Notes: generated by a model from the sequence alone, not told the origin. A stretch of 64,000 nucleotides of DNA from Halapricum desulfuricans (GCF_017094525.1 NZ_CP064788.1:1969030-2033029); one strand, 5' to 3'; numbered from the stretch's first letter, positions 34,183-44,568 are shown. Translations and numbers: made by a program.

Positions 34183-36138
34183 ATGGCTAAATCAGAACAA
34201 GAGCGATCCGTATCGGTCGAACTGCCAGACGGCTCACAGCTGCACTTCGACGAACCGGTCACCGTCGAAGACGTTGCCTACGAGATCGGCCCCGGACTGG
34301 GCGAGGACTGCCGGGCCGGTCGCGTCGACGGCGAGCTGGTCCCGCCGGAGTACGAGATCACCGACGACGCCGAGATCGAGATCGTCACGCCCGGCAGCGA
34401 CGACTATCTCAATCTGATCCGACACTCGGCGGCGCACGTCTTCGCACAGGCGCTCCAGCGGATTTATCCCGAGGCGGAACTGGCAATCGGCCCCTGGACC
34501 GACGAGGGATTCTACTACGACATCGCCGGCGTCGACATCGACGAGGACGACTTCGAGGAGATCGAGGCCGAGATGGCGGCGATCGTCGAGGCCGACTACG
34601 ACATCGAACGCGTCTATCGGGACCGCGAGGAGGCACTCGAGATCTACGCGGACAACGAGTACAAGCGGGACATCCTCGAGACCGAGGCCGCCGGGGAGGA
34701 GCCGGTTTCCTTCTACGTACAAGACGACTGGCAGGACCTCTGCAAGGGGCCACACGTCGAGTCGACCGGCGAGATCGGCGCGTTCGAGCTCCTGCAGATC
34801 TCCTCGGCGTACTGGCGGGGCGAGGAGGAAAACGAGATGCTCACCCGCGTCTACGGGACGGCCTTCGAGAGTGAGGACGACCTCGAAGCGTTCCTCGAAC
34901 GCCGCCGGAAGGCCGAGGAGCGCGATCACCGCAAGATCGGCCAGGAGCTGGACCTGTTCTCGATCGACGAGACGACCGGGCCGGGGCTGCCGCTGTATCA
35001 CCCCAACGGCAAGACCGTCCTCAACGAACTCTCCGAGTACGTCGGCAACCTCAACCGCGAGGCCGACTACCGCGAGGTCGAGACGCCCCACGTCTTCCGT
35101 ACCGAACTGTGGAAGAAATCGGGCCACTACGACAACTACCGGGACGACATGTTCCTGCTTGACGTCAACGACGAGGAGTACGGGCTCAAGCCCATGAACT
35201 GCCCGGGTCACGCGACGATCTTCGACCAGCAGCAGTGGTCCTACCGCGACCTGCCGGTCCGGTACTTCGAGGACGGCAAGGTCTATCGCAAGGAACAGCG
35301 CGGCGAGCTGTCCGGCCTCTCCCGGGTGTGGGCGTTCACGATCGACGACGGTCACCTGTTCGTCCGCCCGGACCAGATCGAAGACGAGGTCGAGGCGATC
35401 ATGGACATCATCCTCGATACGCTGGAGACGTTCGATCTGGATTACAACATCCAGTTCGCCACCCGGCCCGAGAAATCGGTCGGCAGCGACGATATCTGGG
35501 AGCGCGCCGAAGCCCAGCTCGAATCGGTCCTCGAAGACCAGGACATCGACTACGAGATTGAGGACGGCGACGGCGCGTTCTACGGGCCGAAGATCGACTT
35601 CGCCTTCGAGGACGCGCTGGGCCGCAGCTGGGACGGACCAACCGTCCAGCTTGACTTCAACATGCCCGAGCGGTTCGATCTCTCCTACGTCGGCGAGGAC
35701 AACGAGGAGCACCGCCCCGTGATGATCCACCGGGCGCTGTACGGCTCCTACGAGCGCTTTTTCATGGTGCTCATCGAGCACTACAACGGGAAATTCCCGC
35801 CGTGGCTCGCCCCCGAGCAGGTCCGGATCCTGCCGATCAGCGACGACCAGATCCCCTACGCCAAGCAGATTCAGAATCGATATCTCGACGACTACCGCGT
35901 CACCATCGAGGACCGCTCTTGGACGGTCAAACGGAAGATCCGGCAGGGACACGAGGATCGCGTCCCCTACATGCTCATCCTCGGTTCCAACGAGGAAGAG
36001 GCCGGGACGATTTCGGTACGCGACCGCAAGGAGCAGGAACTCAACGACGTCGACCCCGAGGCGTTCGCCGACCACCTCGGAACCGAGATCGACCAGCGAC
36101 GCACCGACGTGACCTTCGTCCAGCAACACGGGAACTGA
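34183..36138 (+). CDS. thrS: Threonine--tRNA ligase
   Basis: A 651-residue class II aminoacyl-tRNA synthetase. Order: TGS domain (residues 1-75); bacterial-type editing domain with H-x-x-x-H as HSAAH near residue 87; catalytic core with motif 1 region, [12 protein letters not shown], motif 2 around [20 protein letters not shown] and motif 3 near [11 protein letters not shown]; and a C-terminal anticodon-binding domain ([20 protein letters not shown] onward). The bacterial-type editing domain is usual in haloarchaea. TATA-like GGTTTATTTC at about 34058-34067 implies a leader of roughly 90-100 bases, which includes a GC-rich hairpin just before the ATG. Confidence 0.96.
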   Translation: MAKSEQERSVSVELPDGSQLHFDEPVTVEDVAYEIGPGLGEDCRAGRVDGELVPPEYEITDDAEIEIVTPGSDDYLNLIRHSAAHVFAQALQRIYPEAELAIGPWTDEGFYYDIAGVDIDEDDFEEIEAEMAAIVEADYDIERVYRDREEALEIYADNEYKRDILETEAAGEEPVSFYVQDDWQDLCKGPHVESTGEIGAFELLQISSAYWRGEEENEMLTRVYGTAFESEDDLEAFLERRRKAEERDHRKIGQELDLFSIDETTGPGLPLYHPNGKTVLNELSEYVGNLNREADYREVETPHVFRTELWKKSGHYDNYRDDMFLLDVNDEEYGLKPMNCPGHATIFDQQQWSYRDLPVRYFEDGKVYRKEQRGELSGLSRVWAFTIDDGHLFVRPDQIEDEVEAIMDIILDTLETFDLDYNIQFATRPEKSVGSDDIWERAEAQLESVLEDQDIDYEIEDGDGAFYGPKIDFAFEDALGRSWDGPTVQLDFNMPERFDLSYVGEDNEEHRPVMIHRALYGSYERFFMVLIEHYNGKFPPWLAPEQVRILPISDDQIPYAKQIQNRYLDDYRVTIEDRSWTVKRKIRQGHEDRVPYMLILGSNEEEAGTISVRDRKEQELNDVDPEAFADHLGTEIDQRRTDVTFVQQHGN

Positions 36139-36219
36139 CGGCGTGGCGCGCACCGGGAGGAATCAATCCCGATAACGCGGCCAGTAGATCTTTGATCCTG
36201 CGCCACAGACTGTCCTGCG

Positions 36220-37791
36220 ATGTCGATTACGTCCCGTGGTCAGTCCGAAACGGTGGGGTTCGTGCTCGTTATCGCGCTCGTGCTGGCCGGGGCGGGGCTG
36301 ACGGTCGCGATCGGCGGGGCCGCGATTCTCGACACGCAGGCCAGCAACGAGTACCAGCGCGCGGAACACTCGATGACGCTGTTCGACTCCCGGGCCGCGA
36401 TGGTCGCGCTCGGCGACGCCGACGCCCAGCGCGTCTCGCTCGGGCACGACAGAGGAACAATCTCTGTTCATGACGACACCGGCTGGATGCGGATCACCCA
36501 TGCCAACTACTCCGACAGTGGCGAGACGGAAATGATCTTCAACGAGACGCTCGGCAGCGTCGTCTACGAGAGCGAGGAGGGGACGATCGCGTATCAGGGT
36601 GGCGGCGTCTGGAAGACCCAGCAGGGCGGACAGGCCCAGATGATCTCGCCCCCCGAGTTCCACTATCGCGGGGCGACGCTGACGCTGCCGGCGATCCAGG
36701 TGACCGGAGATGGAGCTGCGAGTGGCAGCGTCGATCTGACAGTCACGCCGCGCCAGCAGGCCCGAGTGGTCTACCCGAACGCGACGACCGCGACGGAGGA
36801 CGGCACCGGGGCACCCTACGACGAGACAGCGACGACCTCGTATCGAAACTACACCAATCCCGTTCGGTCGGGGACTGTCAACGTCACGGTCCACAGCGAG
36901 TACGCCGACGGGTGGGAGACGTATTTCCGCGAGCGCACGACCGGGAACACGACGCGAGAGGGAGATACTGTTACGCTAACCTTGGCGACGACATCCGGTC
37001 CGCCTGGTGCATTCGAGATGCCGGTATTTGGAACAGAGGACTACGTGGAGGCTTCAGGGATCGGTGACGACCACCCACTCACGGATTTTGAGACGTCTGT
37101 CGTGTTTGATGAGGGCGGCGGTACGAACGAATTCTCATACTGGTATGAGGACGAAGATTCCGGAACACAATGGGAGCTACACGTCTCACCAAAGAATTCA
37201 GGCAATTTTGACGCAAGTGACGAACCTGACGTATATATCGCCCAGTACTTTTACGACGGGAACAGTGTTGAAGAGTACGAGGTGTGGGAAACAACGGTTT
37301 CAGCGAGTTCAGACGCGATAGAATGGAGCGAAAAAGACAATGGCGATCCTGAACTGACGATCGACTTCATGGCGGCGGATACTGAAACGGAGATGGAATA
37401 CGACGACAGCGGCGTCAAGACAGGCGGAGGAAAAAGCGGTGACGTCTGTGACGGGAACCAGTGGTGTTTCGGCGAAAATATCAACGATAAGGATACAGAG
37501 ATGAAAAACGAGGTTACGCTTGATGGACACGGTACTATCGGGGGCTGTGAACCGGGGACATATTCAAAAGGCGAGACAGATACAGGCTGTATGCTCGGCC
37601 ATATCGTCAACCACTATTTGAGTGAGGCCGGCCCGGACGTGCGGCTACACGCTAAAACCGGACCAGGAGGGAGCGATCCCATTCAGCAAGGTCGCTCAGG
37701 TGGCACTCTGCTCTACGAGGAACAGCCTGGTGCTCGGTTCGTCACATATCTTCACGTCACGAAAAATGAGGTTGACGTCGATCTTGACTGA
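36220..37791 (+). CDS. Pilin-like membrane-anchored surface protein (DUF7289-like), AT-rich Cys-containing C-terminal half
   Basis: A 523-residue protein starting MSITSRGQSETVGFVLVIAL: a short basic leader, then Q-S-E and a hydrophobic helix, the haloarchaeal pilin-like signal. The exterior domain resembles DUF7289 proteins up to about residue 250 (FHYRGATLTLPAIQVTGDGA). After that the DNA becomes clearly AT-richer (about 36,960-37,790) and the protein acquires cysteines in DVCDGNQWCFG, GGCEPG and DTGCMLG, which are rare in haloarchaeal surface proteins. It converges on a shorter paralogue at 37840-38640, suggesting an extra domain acquired at this end. Confidence 0.7.
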   Translation: MSITSRGQSETVGFVLVIALVLAGAGLTVAIGGAAILDTQASNEYQRAEHSMTLFDSRAAMVALGDADAQRVSLGHDRGTISVHDDTGWMRITHANYSDSGETEMIFNETLGSVVYESEEGTIAYQGGGVWKTQQGGQAQMISPPEFHYRGATLTLPAIQVTGDGAASGSVDLTVTPRQQARVVYPNATTATEDGTGAPYDETATTSYRNYTNPVRSGTVNVTVHSEYADGWETYFRERTTGNTTREGDTVTLTLATTSGPPGAFEMPVFGTEDYVEASGIGDDHPLTDFETSVVFDEGGGTNEFSYWYEDEDSGTQWELHVSPKNSGNFDASDEPDVYIAQYFYDGNSVEEYEVWETTVSASSDAIEWSEKDNGDPELTIDFMAADTETEMEYDDSGVKTGGGKSGDVCDGNQWCFGENINDKDTEMKNEVTLDGHGTIGGCEPGTYSKGETDTGCMLGHIVNHYLSEAGPDVRLHAKTGPGGSDPIQQGRSGGTLLYEEQPGARFVTYLHVTKNEVDVDLD

Positions 37792-37839
37792 TCATTCGAC
37801 AGCGACGATTGTACCAATGTGTAGACTAGACTTCACGCC

Positions 37840-38640
37840 TCACGTTTCGAACGCGTAGATGATCAGGTTTCCAGAGACGTGTACTGTGTCGGGGTCGTCG
37901 ATCCGGCAGCGAACATTGTCGGTTCCCGTCTGTTGACAATCCGTGATACTGTCGCGAGACGAGAGATAGTCCGCCCACAGGTCACTGCGGGGGGATGTGA
38001 TGTTAATGATCACTTTATCGAAAGACGAGGGAGTCCGTCTGAACTCGCCAACCGGTCGGCGGTCTCGCTCCTCGGCCCTGACCCGAACAGTCGTCCCGCT
38101 CGTGCTTGCGGTGTCTCCTCGGTGGCGAAGCTGGACAACCGGTAGTACGATGTCTCTGGAACCGATCAGAAACGGTGGCTCGGTGATGAGTATGCTCCCA
38201 TCGCCTGTCGTCCGAAAGACGGCGCCACCCGAGTAGACGATTTTGGTATCACCACTGGCATAGACGATCGGTTCCGACGTGAACTCGTTGACGAACGACG
38301 CGCCGGTCTGGTTGACGCCGGTAACGTTAAACGTGACCGGGTCCCCGACTTCGAGCTGTGCCGATTCGAGATTGATCTCGGTCGCGCGGCTCGGCGCACC
38401 GTCGGCGTGGATGTCGGCCATGTTGTCCGCGAGCACGTCGAACGCGCGCTCGGCGTTGTTCAACTCTTCCTGATCCCGGGTGTTCTCCAGTTCGTCGAAC
38501 CCGACCACGGCAACGAGGACGGTCGTCGAAACGACGAGCGCGAACACCAGTGCGAATCCGAGAACCTCGCTCATCCCGCGCTCGCCTGTGTTTCGGTCCT
38601 GCTCGGTTGTCGCGCGTCGGTCTGCAGTGCGTCGAGTCAT
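37840..38640 (-). CDS. Pilin-like membrane-anchored protein (DUF7289-like)
   Basis: A 266-residue protein with a basic leader ending TGERGMSEVLGFALVFALVV, a hydrophobic helix, then the extracellular part (TFNVTGVNQTGASFVNEFTS, VYSGGAVFRTTGDGSILITE, IGSRDIVLPVVQL). It is paralogous to the N-terminal half of 36220-37791. It is the last of five same-strand genes (41207 down to 37840), each with a short N-terminal signal-helix and tightly packed, so they form one operon of pseudopilin-like subunits. Confidence 0.7.
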   Translation of the reverse strand: MTRRTADRRATTEQDRNTGERGMSEVLGFALVFALVVSTTVLVAVVGFDELENTRDQEELNNAERAFDVLADNMADIHADGAPSRATEINLESAQLEVGDPVTFNVTGVNQTGASFVNEFTSEPIVYASGDTKIVYSGGAVFRTTGDGSILITEPPFLIGSRDIVLPVVQLRHRGDTASTSGTTVRVRAEERDRRPVGEFRRTPSSFDKVIINITSPRSDLWADYLSSRDSITDCQQTGTDNVRCRIDDPDTVHVSGNLIIYAFET

Positions 38641-39129
38641 CTACTGCTCCCTCCGTTCGAGGACGAGTTGCCCGCCGGTTTCGGTCACCTGTATCGGACC
38701 GCCGGTGATCCGCGTCGGCTGGACGGCCGTCCGATTCGAAAACTGTGCCATGACTTCGATTTCTGGGTCGTTCGACGTCAACACGAGCCTGGGATCGGAG
38801 CCGCCCTCGACGGCGATCGTGTACCCCGTTCCGCTGACCCGTGAGGGGACCGACCGCTCGACGGCAACGGTCCCGTTCTCGGTCGTCCGTGCCAGCCGAT
38901 CCGCCGACTCGACGTCCGCTGCGAGCTGCTCGGCGACGACCTGCAGTTCCGTTTCGATACTCGTCTCGCGCTGGTCCTGCACGAAGTTCCCGCCGGCGAG
39001 AAACAGGCCAGTAATCAACAGGAACGTGATCGACAGCCCGAGCACGTAGTTCACCGTCGTCGAGACGGCACGATCGTCACGCGTCGCAGCGCAAGTATCA
39101 CGCCCCGTGCCGGCAGCGTCCTCACGCAT
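38641..39129 (-). CDS. Pseudopilin-like protein (DUF7266-like)
   Basis: A 162-residue protein from ATG 39127-39129. The leader ends DDRAVSTTVNYVLGLSITFL, followed by a hydrophobic helix and a region QDQRETSIETELQVVAEQLA then ADVESADRLA, typical of the DUF7266-type haloarchaeal pseudopilins. It abuts the next gene (stop at 38641, next start 38640) and overlaps the upstream gene by 8 bp. Confidence 0.65.
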   Translation of the reverse strand: MREDAAGTGRDTCAATRDDRAVSTTVNYVLGLSITFLLITGLFLAGGNFVQDQRETSIETELQVVAEQLAADVESADRLARTTENGTVAVERSVPSRVSGTGYTIAVEGGSDPRLVLTSNDPEIEVMAQFSNRTAVQPTRITGGPIQVTETGGQLVLERREQ

Positions 39130-40069
39130 CGTTCTCACCCGGAACGACGGTCGCGTCGGTCGCGTAGACGTGATCCGGCGACTCGTGGCGCAGACGGAGC
39201 GTCGCTGCGTAGATCGCCTCGTCGTCGACAAACGGTGAATCCCGATCGTTGTGGTAGTTCGTCCCGTCGTAGTTGTCGTCCTCGTACTCGGTCGAGTTCA
39301 CGACCAGCGAGTAGTTCCCGGCGATCGCGTCCGCGTTCTCGAACTCGATCGAGTAGGGCGCGGAGACGTCCTCACCGAACGCGAGCGCCTCACACGGGCT
39401 GCCATCGACCGTCCCGGCAGTCAGGTCGATCTCCGGCGTTGAACCGACGGTACACGATCCGGCTCCGTCGACGTCGACCGTCGTGTTGCCGCCGTCGTCG
39501 TAGATCTCCGCGGACCACGTGTTGCCGTCAGTCACGCGCACAGTGAAACGGTTGCCTGCTCCGTCCTCAAGCGCATCTTGATCCGTGATGTTGATTCGGA
39601 ACGCTCTGGTTCCCTTGACGTCGTCAGCCAGTTTCCAGTCCGGATCCCCACTGGCGTTTCTGAGGTCCCGCGAGGCGTTGAACTGACCGATGAACGTCCC
39701 GCGCGTGACTCCTGTAACGGCGAGGTCGGTGGCGATCCCGTCGGTCGACTGCAGCAGCGCCGTGCTGTTGTACATCGATCGAGCGGACTCGTTGAATTCC
39801 CCGGTTCGATTGGCGAACGTCGATCGGTTCGCGTTGGCGTACTCGATGAGCTGCTCCGCGCCGTCGACCATGTCGGCCCGGTATGCGATCGCCTCGGCCC
39901 CGCGGGCGTCCTCGTCGCGGGTAGCGAGGTTCTCCGAGTAGATGACCGCGTTCAGCATCACCGCGACGGCGAGAAACGCCACGGCCAGCACGAACCCGGC
40001 GATAAGCATTACCTGTCCGCGACTGGCGCTGCCGTCGGCCGACCCCGAACGACGGCTCAGATCCGCCAT
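39122..40069 (-). CDS. Pseudopilin-like surface protein (DUF7261-like)
   Basis: A 315-residue protein. A short leader with SRGQVMLIAGFVLAVAFLAV is followed by the long pilin-type helix running through MLNAVIYSENLATRDEDARG, then an N-glycosylation-rich exterior domain with many N-x-S/T sites (NRSTFANRTGEFNESARSMY). Two cysteines (GSCTVG and GSPCEAL) could form a disulfide. It overlaps both neighbours, by 8 and 13 bp. Confidence 0.7.
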   Translation of the reverse strand: MADLSRRSGSADGSASRGQVMLIAGFVLAVAFLAVAVMLNAVIYSENLATRDEDARGAEAIAYRADMVDGAEQLIEYANANRSTFANRTGEFNESARSMYNSTALLQSTDGIATDLAVTGVTRGTFIGQFNASRDLRNASGDPDWKLADDVKGTRAFRINITDQDALEDGAGNRFTVRVTDGNTWSAEIYDDGGNTTVDVDGAGSCTVGSTPEIDLTAGTVDGSPCEALAFGEDVSAPYSIEFENADAIAGNYSLVVNSTEYEDDNYDGTNYHNDRDSPFVDDEAIYAATLRLRHESPDHVYATDATVVPGENDA

Positions 40070-40638
40070 ACGACCACCTCCACGCGGATCGTGTTGTAGT
40101 ACCCGCCGTCGCCGACGTCCGGAACGTAAAAGCCGGTCTCGTCGATCCGATCGCCGCTCGTCATGTTCACGTGCAGAATCCGATCGTCGTCGGTCAGCAC
40201 GACCGATCGACTCGCCACGACGGCGTTGTCGCTGGGTACGCCTCGATAGATCAGCTCTTCAGTCCGAAGTCTTCCGTCTGCAGTGGTGTATTTCAGGTTG
40301 ACGTTGTAGGCGATCCCCCGATCGCCGAAGGAGTCTTCCAGCGTCCGACCGAACGCCGTCGGCATCGTTTCGCTGTAGTAGCCGTTGATCGTCCCGCCGT
40401 GGAACCGCTCGCCGGACGCGTTCCAGTACAGGATGGACTCTTCGAGCGCGCCGTTGACCTGACCGATCGAGAGGACTCCGGCGGCGCTCGCCTGTTGCTG
40501 GTTTTCGATGTGCTGGTTGGACGTGCTCGCCGACAGCGGAGTCACGGCCGTGATCTGGAGCGCGAACACGACGCTGGTGAGCAACAGCAGTGCCGCGATG
40601 ACGGCTTCGAGGGTGTGCGCCTGCCCCCTGCTCACCAT
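40057..40638 (-). CDS. Pseudopilin-like protein (DUF7288-like)
   Basis: A 193-residue protein, MVSRGQAHTLEAVIAALLLL onward: a very short basic leader, a Glu at the expected +5-like position of a pilin helix, then HIENQQQASAAGVLSIGQVN and an exterior domain ending IRVEVVVWRI. It overlaps the downstream gene by 13 bp and the upstream gene by 7 bp. The Glu and helix suggest assembly into a pseudopilus-like filament. Confidence 0.68.
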   Translation of the reverse strand: MVSRGQAHTLEAVIAALLLLTSVVFALQITAVTPLSASTSNQHIENQQQASAAGVLSIGQVNGALEESILYWNASGERFHGGTINGYYSETMPTAFGRTLEDSFGDRGIAYNVNLKYTTADGRLRTEELIYRGVPSDNAVVASRSVVLTDDDRILHVNMTSGDRIDETGFYVPDVGDGGYYNTIRVEVVVWRI

Positions 40639-41207
40639 AGCACCACCACCAGGAACACGTCCTGACCGTCCAGTTCGACGACCCGTCTCGCCGTCACTGT
40701 CGGCTGACTCTCGACCGGCGTGCTCCCGGCCGAGAGCCTCGTCGCGTCGTCATCGCAGTCGTCGATGGGGACCAGTCGCTCGCCCGGCGGCGCAGAGTCG
40801 TTCCAGCAGAGCAGCGGACTGGTCTCCGAACTCGCGTCCCCGCTCGCGCGGACTGTGATGTTCACGAACTGCCTGTCGGTGAGACCGACCCGTTCTGACA
40901 GTGTCGTCCCGCTGTAGCCACACTCCGACGATGGGGTCACGCCGGCGTCGAAAAACGCGACGGTGCAGTTTTCCGAGAGCACGTACGGTGTCGTCGGCTC
41001 ACTGAGTGACTGTTCGGCCAGTTGATCGGCGACGCGATTGACGGTCACGAGGTCTTCCTGTCCACCCTCCTCGAACGGTTGCAGCGCCCCGGGGACGAAC
41101 AGGAACACGCTCGCGAGTGCTGTCAGAAAGATCACGACGCCGATCGTGAAATCGAGCGTCGTCTGTCCGCGGGCAGAGTCGCGGCCCGCCGTCCTGTCAC
41201 TCCTCAT
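40632..41207 (-). CDS. Pseudopilin-like protein (DUF7287-like), first gene of the operon
   Basis: A 191-residue protein with leader ending DSARGQTTLDFTIGVVIFLT, followed by the hydrophobic helix and a soluble domain. Three or four cysteines occur (ENCTVAFFD, SSECGYSG, LLCWNDS, DDCDDD). It is the promoter-proximal gene of the five-gene operon. No assembly ATPase, membrane platform or prepilin peptidase lies next to the group, although such genes usually accompany this set. Confidence 0.68.
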   Translation of the reverse strand: MRSDRTAGRDSARGQTTLDFTIGVVIFLTALASVFLFVPGALQPFEEGGQEDLVTVNRVADQLAEQSLSEPTTPYVLSENCTVAFFDAGVTPSSECGYSGTTLSERVGLTDRQFVNITVRASGDASSETSPLLCWNDSAPPGERLVPIDDCDDDATRLSAGSTPVESQPTVTARRVVELDGQDVFLVVVLW

Positions 41208-41407
41208 CGTCGTTTGGTCGTCCCGCTGTGGCTCTCATGGTGATCTCCCCGGTGTCGAACGCCAGTTCGCACTACGTGGGGCACAGTGGACTGTGGAGAC
41301 GCTTATCTGTTGTGGCCAATTCTCAAAACAGATAGTTCCGTTCACATCGGTCGGTGATTCGCACCGAGAGCGTGAGTTTAATCCTCGTCGGGTCATAGCC
41401 ACCCGGT

Positions 41408-44400
41408 ATGGGAACCAGCGACCGGGTTGAACCGCGGGTACCGACAGCGGATCCCGCGACCGACGACCGGGCCGACTACGACTACGTCGGTGGCGAGGTG
41501 GATCGACCGGGGCTTGTGGCGGATCTGCGTTCGCGGGTCTCCGGCGACGTTCGGTTCGACGAGTACACGCGCCAGCTCTATGCGACCGACGCCAGCGCCT
41601 ACGAGGTGACGCCGATCGGCGTCGTCTTCCCGACCGGAACCGACGACGTCGCCGCCGTCACGGAGTACTGCGCCCAGCGGGACATCCCCGTTCTACCCCG
41701 GGGTGGCGGGACGAGCCTCGCGGGACAGACCGTCAACGAGGCGGTCGTCCTCGATTTCTCGCGGTACATGACCGACATCGTCTCGGTCGATACCGACGCC
41801 GAGACCGCCCGGGTGCAGTCGGGGCTCTATCTCGAAGACCTGAACGAACACCTCGCAGATGCGGGACTGAAGTTCGGACCCGATCCGGCCTGGCGTGACA
41901 AGAGCGCCGTCGGCGGGGCGATCGGGAACAACTCCTCGGGCTCGCACTCGCTGAAGTACGGCATGACAGCCGCCTACGTCGAGAGCGCGGAGGTCGTGCT
42001 GGCCGATGGGACCGTCACTGAGCTGGGCGAGGTGACGCTCGAGGAACTCGACGAGCGGGCCGATCCCGATGGCGACATCGAGGCGCAGGTCTGTGCGACG
42101 GTCAAGCGCCTGATCGAGGAGGAGGGCGACCGGATCCTGGAGGCGTTCCCGGACCTGAAGCGCAACGTCTCGGGGTACGACCTCGACCGGATGGTCGAGC
42201 AGGCCCGCGAGGAGGGGACGGTCAACCTCGCGCGGTTGCTCGCCGGCAGCGAGGGGACCCTGGCGACGATCACCGAGGCGACGCTCGGCCTGGAGACGGT
42301 GCCCGAAACCAAGTCCGTGGCGCTGCTGTTCTACAAGGACCTGATCGACGCGATGGAGGACGTCTCGATCATCCTCGAACACGATCCTTCTGCCGTGGAA
42401 GTGCTCGACGACGTCCTGCTGGATCTGGCGGCCGACACCGAGGAGTTCGGCGACCTCGTCGAGGAGATCCTGCCCGAGGGGGCACAGGCGACGTTACTGG
42501 TGGAGTTTTACGCCGACAGCGACGAGGCGGGCGAGCGCAAGGTCGCAAACCTGCTCGCCGATCGCGTTCCGAACGTCGACACGATGGTCGAGCCCGACGA
42601 GGGGGCCGCCGACATCACCGACGCCGACCCGATCGCCTTCGACGCGAGCGAGGCCCACGACGACGAGCGCCGGAGTCGGTTCTGGAAGCTCCGCAAGTCC
42701 GGCCAGCCGACCCTGCTCGGTCGAACGACCGACGAGAAACACATCTCGTTCATCGAGGACATGGCCGTCCCGCCGGAGAACCTGCCGGAGTTCGTCGCCG
42801 ACTTCCGGGAACTGCTCGCCGAAAACGACACGTACGCGAGCTTTTACGCCCACGCAGGTCCGGGCTGTCTGCACGTCCGGCCCCTGGTCAACACCAAGAC
42901 ACAGACGGGAATCGCGCAGATGCGATCGATCTCCGAGGGGGCGACCGATCTGGCGGTCAACTACGGCGGGAGCGTCTCCGGCGAGCACGGCGACGGACGC
43001 GCCCGCAGCGAGTGGAACCGGAAACTGTACGGCCAGCCGGTCTGGGAGCTGTTGCGCGAGCTCAAGACGGCATTCGACCCCGAGTGGTTGCTCAACCCCA
43101 GTCAAGTCTGTGGGTACGCACCGGACGAGCAACTTCCCGAAGGCACGCGCGAACGCGCCCGCGTCGCGTCGATGACCGAACAGCTCCGGTTCGATCCCGA
43201 GTACGAGCTGGACATCCCCTTCGAGCCGACGCTCAACTGGGACAACGACAACGGCATGCAGGGGATGGTCGAGCTCTGTCACGGCTGTGGCGGCTGTCGC
43301 GGCCCACAGGAGACGACCGGCGGCGTGATGTGTCCGACCTACCGCGCGGCCAACGAGGAGATCCAGTCGACGCGGGGCCGAGCGAACATGCTCCGGCAGG
43401 CGATGAGTGGCGACCTCCCCGACGATCCGCGCGACGAGGAGTTCGTCGACGAGGTACTGGACCTGTGTGTCGGCTGCAAGGGCTGTGCGAAGGACTGCCC
43501 GAGCGAGGTGGACATGGCCAAGCTGAAAGCCGAGGTCAAACACGCCCACCACGAGGAGCACGGGCCGGGGCTGCGCGATCGGATCTTCGCTAACGTCGAT
43601 ACGATGTATCCGCTGGCCAGCGCGCTCGCGCCGCTGTCGAACTGGGCCCAGAAGGTTCCGGGGACCGGCTATCTCCAGGAGAAGCTGTTCGGGATCGCCA
43701 GCGAGCGGGAGTTCCCGCCGTTCTACCGGAACACCTTCGTCGATCGCTTCGCCGACCACCAGCCGGCCGTCAGCGAGGACGAGGCCGACCGGAAGGTGCT
43801 GCTGTTCCCTGACACCTACACCAACTACAACCGCCCGATGGCAGGGATGGCCGCCGTCGAAGTGCTCGAAGCCGCGGGCGTCCACGTCGAGGTTCCGACC
43901 GATGTCGTCGACAGCGGTCGGGCGGCACACTCGAAGGGATTTCTCGACAAGGCCCGCGAGCACGCCGAGCACAACGTCGAGTACTTCGCCCCGAAGATCG
44001 AGGAGGGGTGGGAGATCGTCGTCGTCGAGCCCTCCGAGGCCGTGATGTTCCAGCTCGACTATCTGGATCTGCTCTCCGGTCACGATGTCGAACGCGTGGC
44101 GGATCACACCTATGGCGTCTCTGAGTATCTCGACGTCTATCGACTCGACGAGCACATCGACTTCGACGCGCCTGAAGAGACGCTCACGTATCACGGCCAC
44201 TGCCACCAGAAATCGACCAAGAAAGACCATCACACGGCGAACGTCCTCCAGCGGGCCGGGTACGAGGTCGACGCACTGGACTCGACCTGCTGTGGGATGG
44301 CGGGTTCGTTCGGCTACGAGGCCGAACACTATTCGATGAGCAAGGCGATCGGGTCGATGCTGTTCGACCAGATCGATCGCAGCGACGGCGAGTCCGTCGT

Positions 44401-44503
44401 CGCGCCCGGCGCGTCCTGCCGGGGACAACTCAAAGACTACGAGGACGCCGAACCGCCACACCCGATCGAGCGTCTGGCCGACGCGCTCGCGGAAACCCCC
44501 TGA
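41408..44503 (+). CDS. FAD-linked oxidase fused to Fe-S/CCG protein (GlcD-GlcF-like, D-lactate/glycolate dehydrogenase type)
   Basis: A 1031-residue fusion. Residues 1 to about 580 are a PCMH-type FAD-binding oxidase: VTEYCAQRDIPVLPRGGGTS, GGAIGNNSSGSHSLKYG and, near the end, SGEHGDGRARSEWN. A ferredoxin-like part follows with two clusters, CHGCGGCRGP...MCPTY and CVGCKGCAKDCP. The C-terminus has two CCG-type halves, including HGHCHQKS and DSTCCGMAGSFGYE. Such fusions oxidise D-2-hydroxyacids (lactate, glycolate) and pass electrons to the quinone pool. The substrate cannot be fixed. A TATA-like GTTTAATC lies 27-34 bp before the ATG. Confidence 0.92.
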   Translation: MGTSDRVEPRVPTADPATDDRADYDYVGGEVDRPGLVADLRSRVSGDVRFDEYTRQLYATDASAYEVTPIGVVFPTGTDDVAAVTEYCAQRDIPVLPRGGGTSLAGQTVNEAVVLDFSRYMTDIVSVDTDAETARVQSGLYLEDLNEHLADAGLKFGPDPAWRDKSAVGGAIGNNSSGSHSLKYGMTAAYVESAEVVLADGTVTELGEVTLEELDERADPDGDIEAQVCATVKRLIEEEGDRILEAFPDLKRNVSGYDLDRMVEQAREEGTVNLARLLAGSEGTLATITEATLGLETVPETKSVALLFYKDLIDAMEDVSIILEHDPSAVEVLDDVLLDLAADTEEFGDLVEEILPEGAQATLLVEFYADSDEAGERKVANLLADRVPNVDTMVEPDEGAADITDADPIAFDASEAHDDERRSRFWKLRKSGQPTLLGRTTDEKHISFIEDMAVPPENLPEFVADFRELLAENDTYASFYAHAGPGCLHVRPLVNTKTQTGIAQMRSISEGATDLAVNYGGSVSGEHGDGRARSEWNRKLYGQPVWELLRELKTAFDPEWLLNPSQVCGYAPDEQLPEGTRERARVASMTEQLRFDPEYELDIPFEPTLNWDNDNGMQGMVELCHGCGGCRGPQETTGGVMCPTYRAANEEIQSTRGRANMLRQAMSGDLPDDPRDEEFVDEVLDLCVGCKGCAKDCPSEVDMAKLKAEVKHAHHEEHGPGLRDRIFANVDTMYPLASALAPLSNWAQKVPGTGYLQEKLFGIASEREFPPFYRNTFVDRFADHQPAVSEDEADRKVLLFPDTYTNYNRPMAGMAAVEVLEAAGVHVEVPTDVVDSGRAAHSKGFLDKAREHAEHNVEYFAPKIEEGWEIVVVEPSEAVMFQLDYLDLLSGHDVERVADHTYGVSEYLDVYRLDEHIDFDAPEETLTYHGHCHQKSTKKDHHTANVLQRAGYEVDALDSTCCGMAGSFGYEAEHYSMSKAIGSMLFDQIDRSDGESVVAPGASCRGQLKDYEDAEPPHPIERLADALAETP

Positions 44504-44568
44504 CGGCGTCGTCCCGGTCCACCCCACAACACAGTACTTAACTGTCGTGCAGGGGACTAGGCTGGTAG

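Noticed and set aside
34234-36153. A 639-codon open frame antisense to thrS
   Set aside because: Shadow of a high-GC coding sequence; repetitive Val/Leu/Asp-rich translation without domains.
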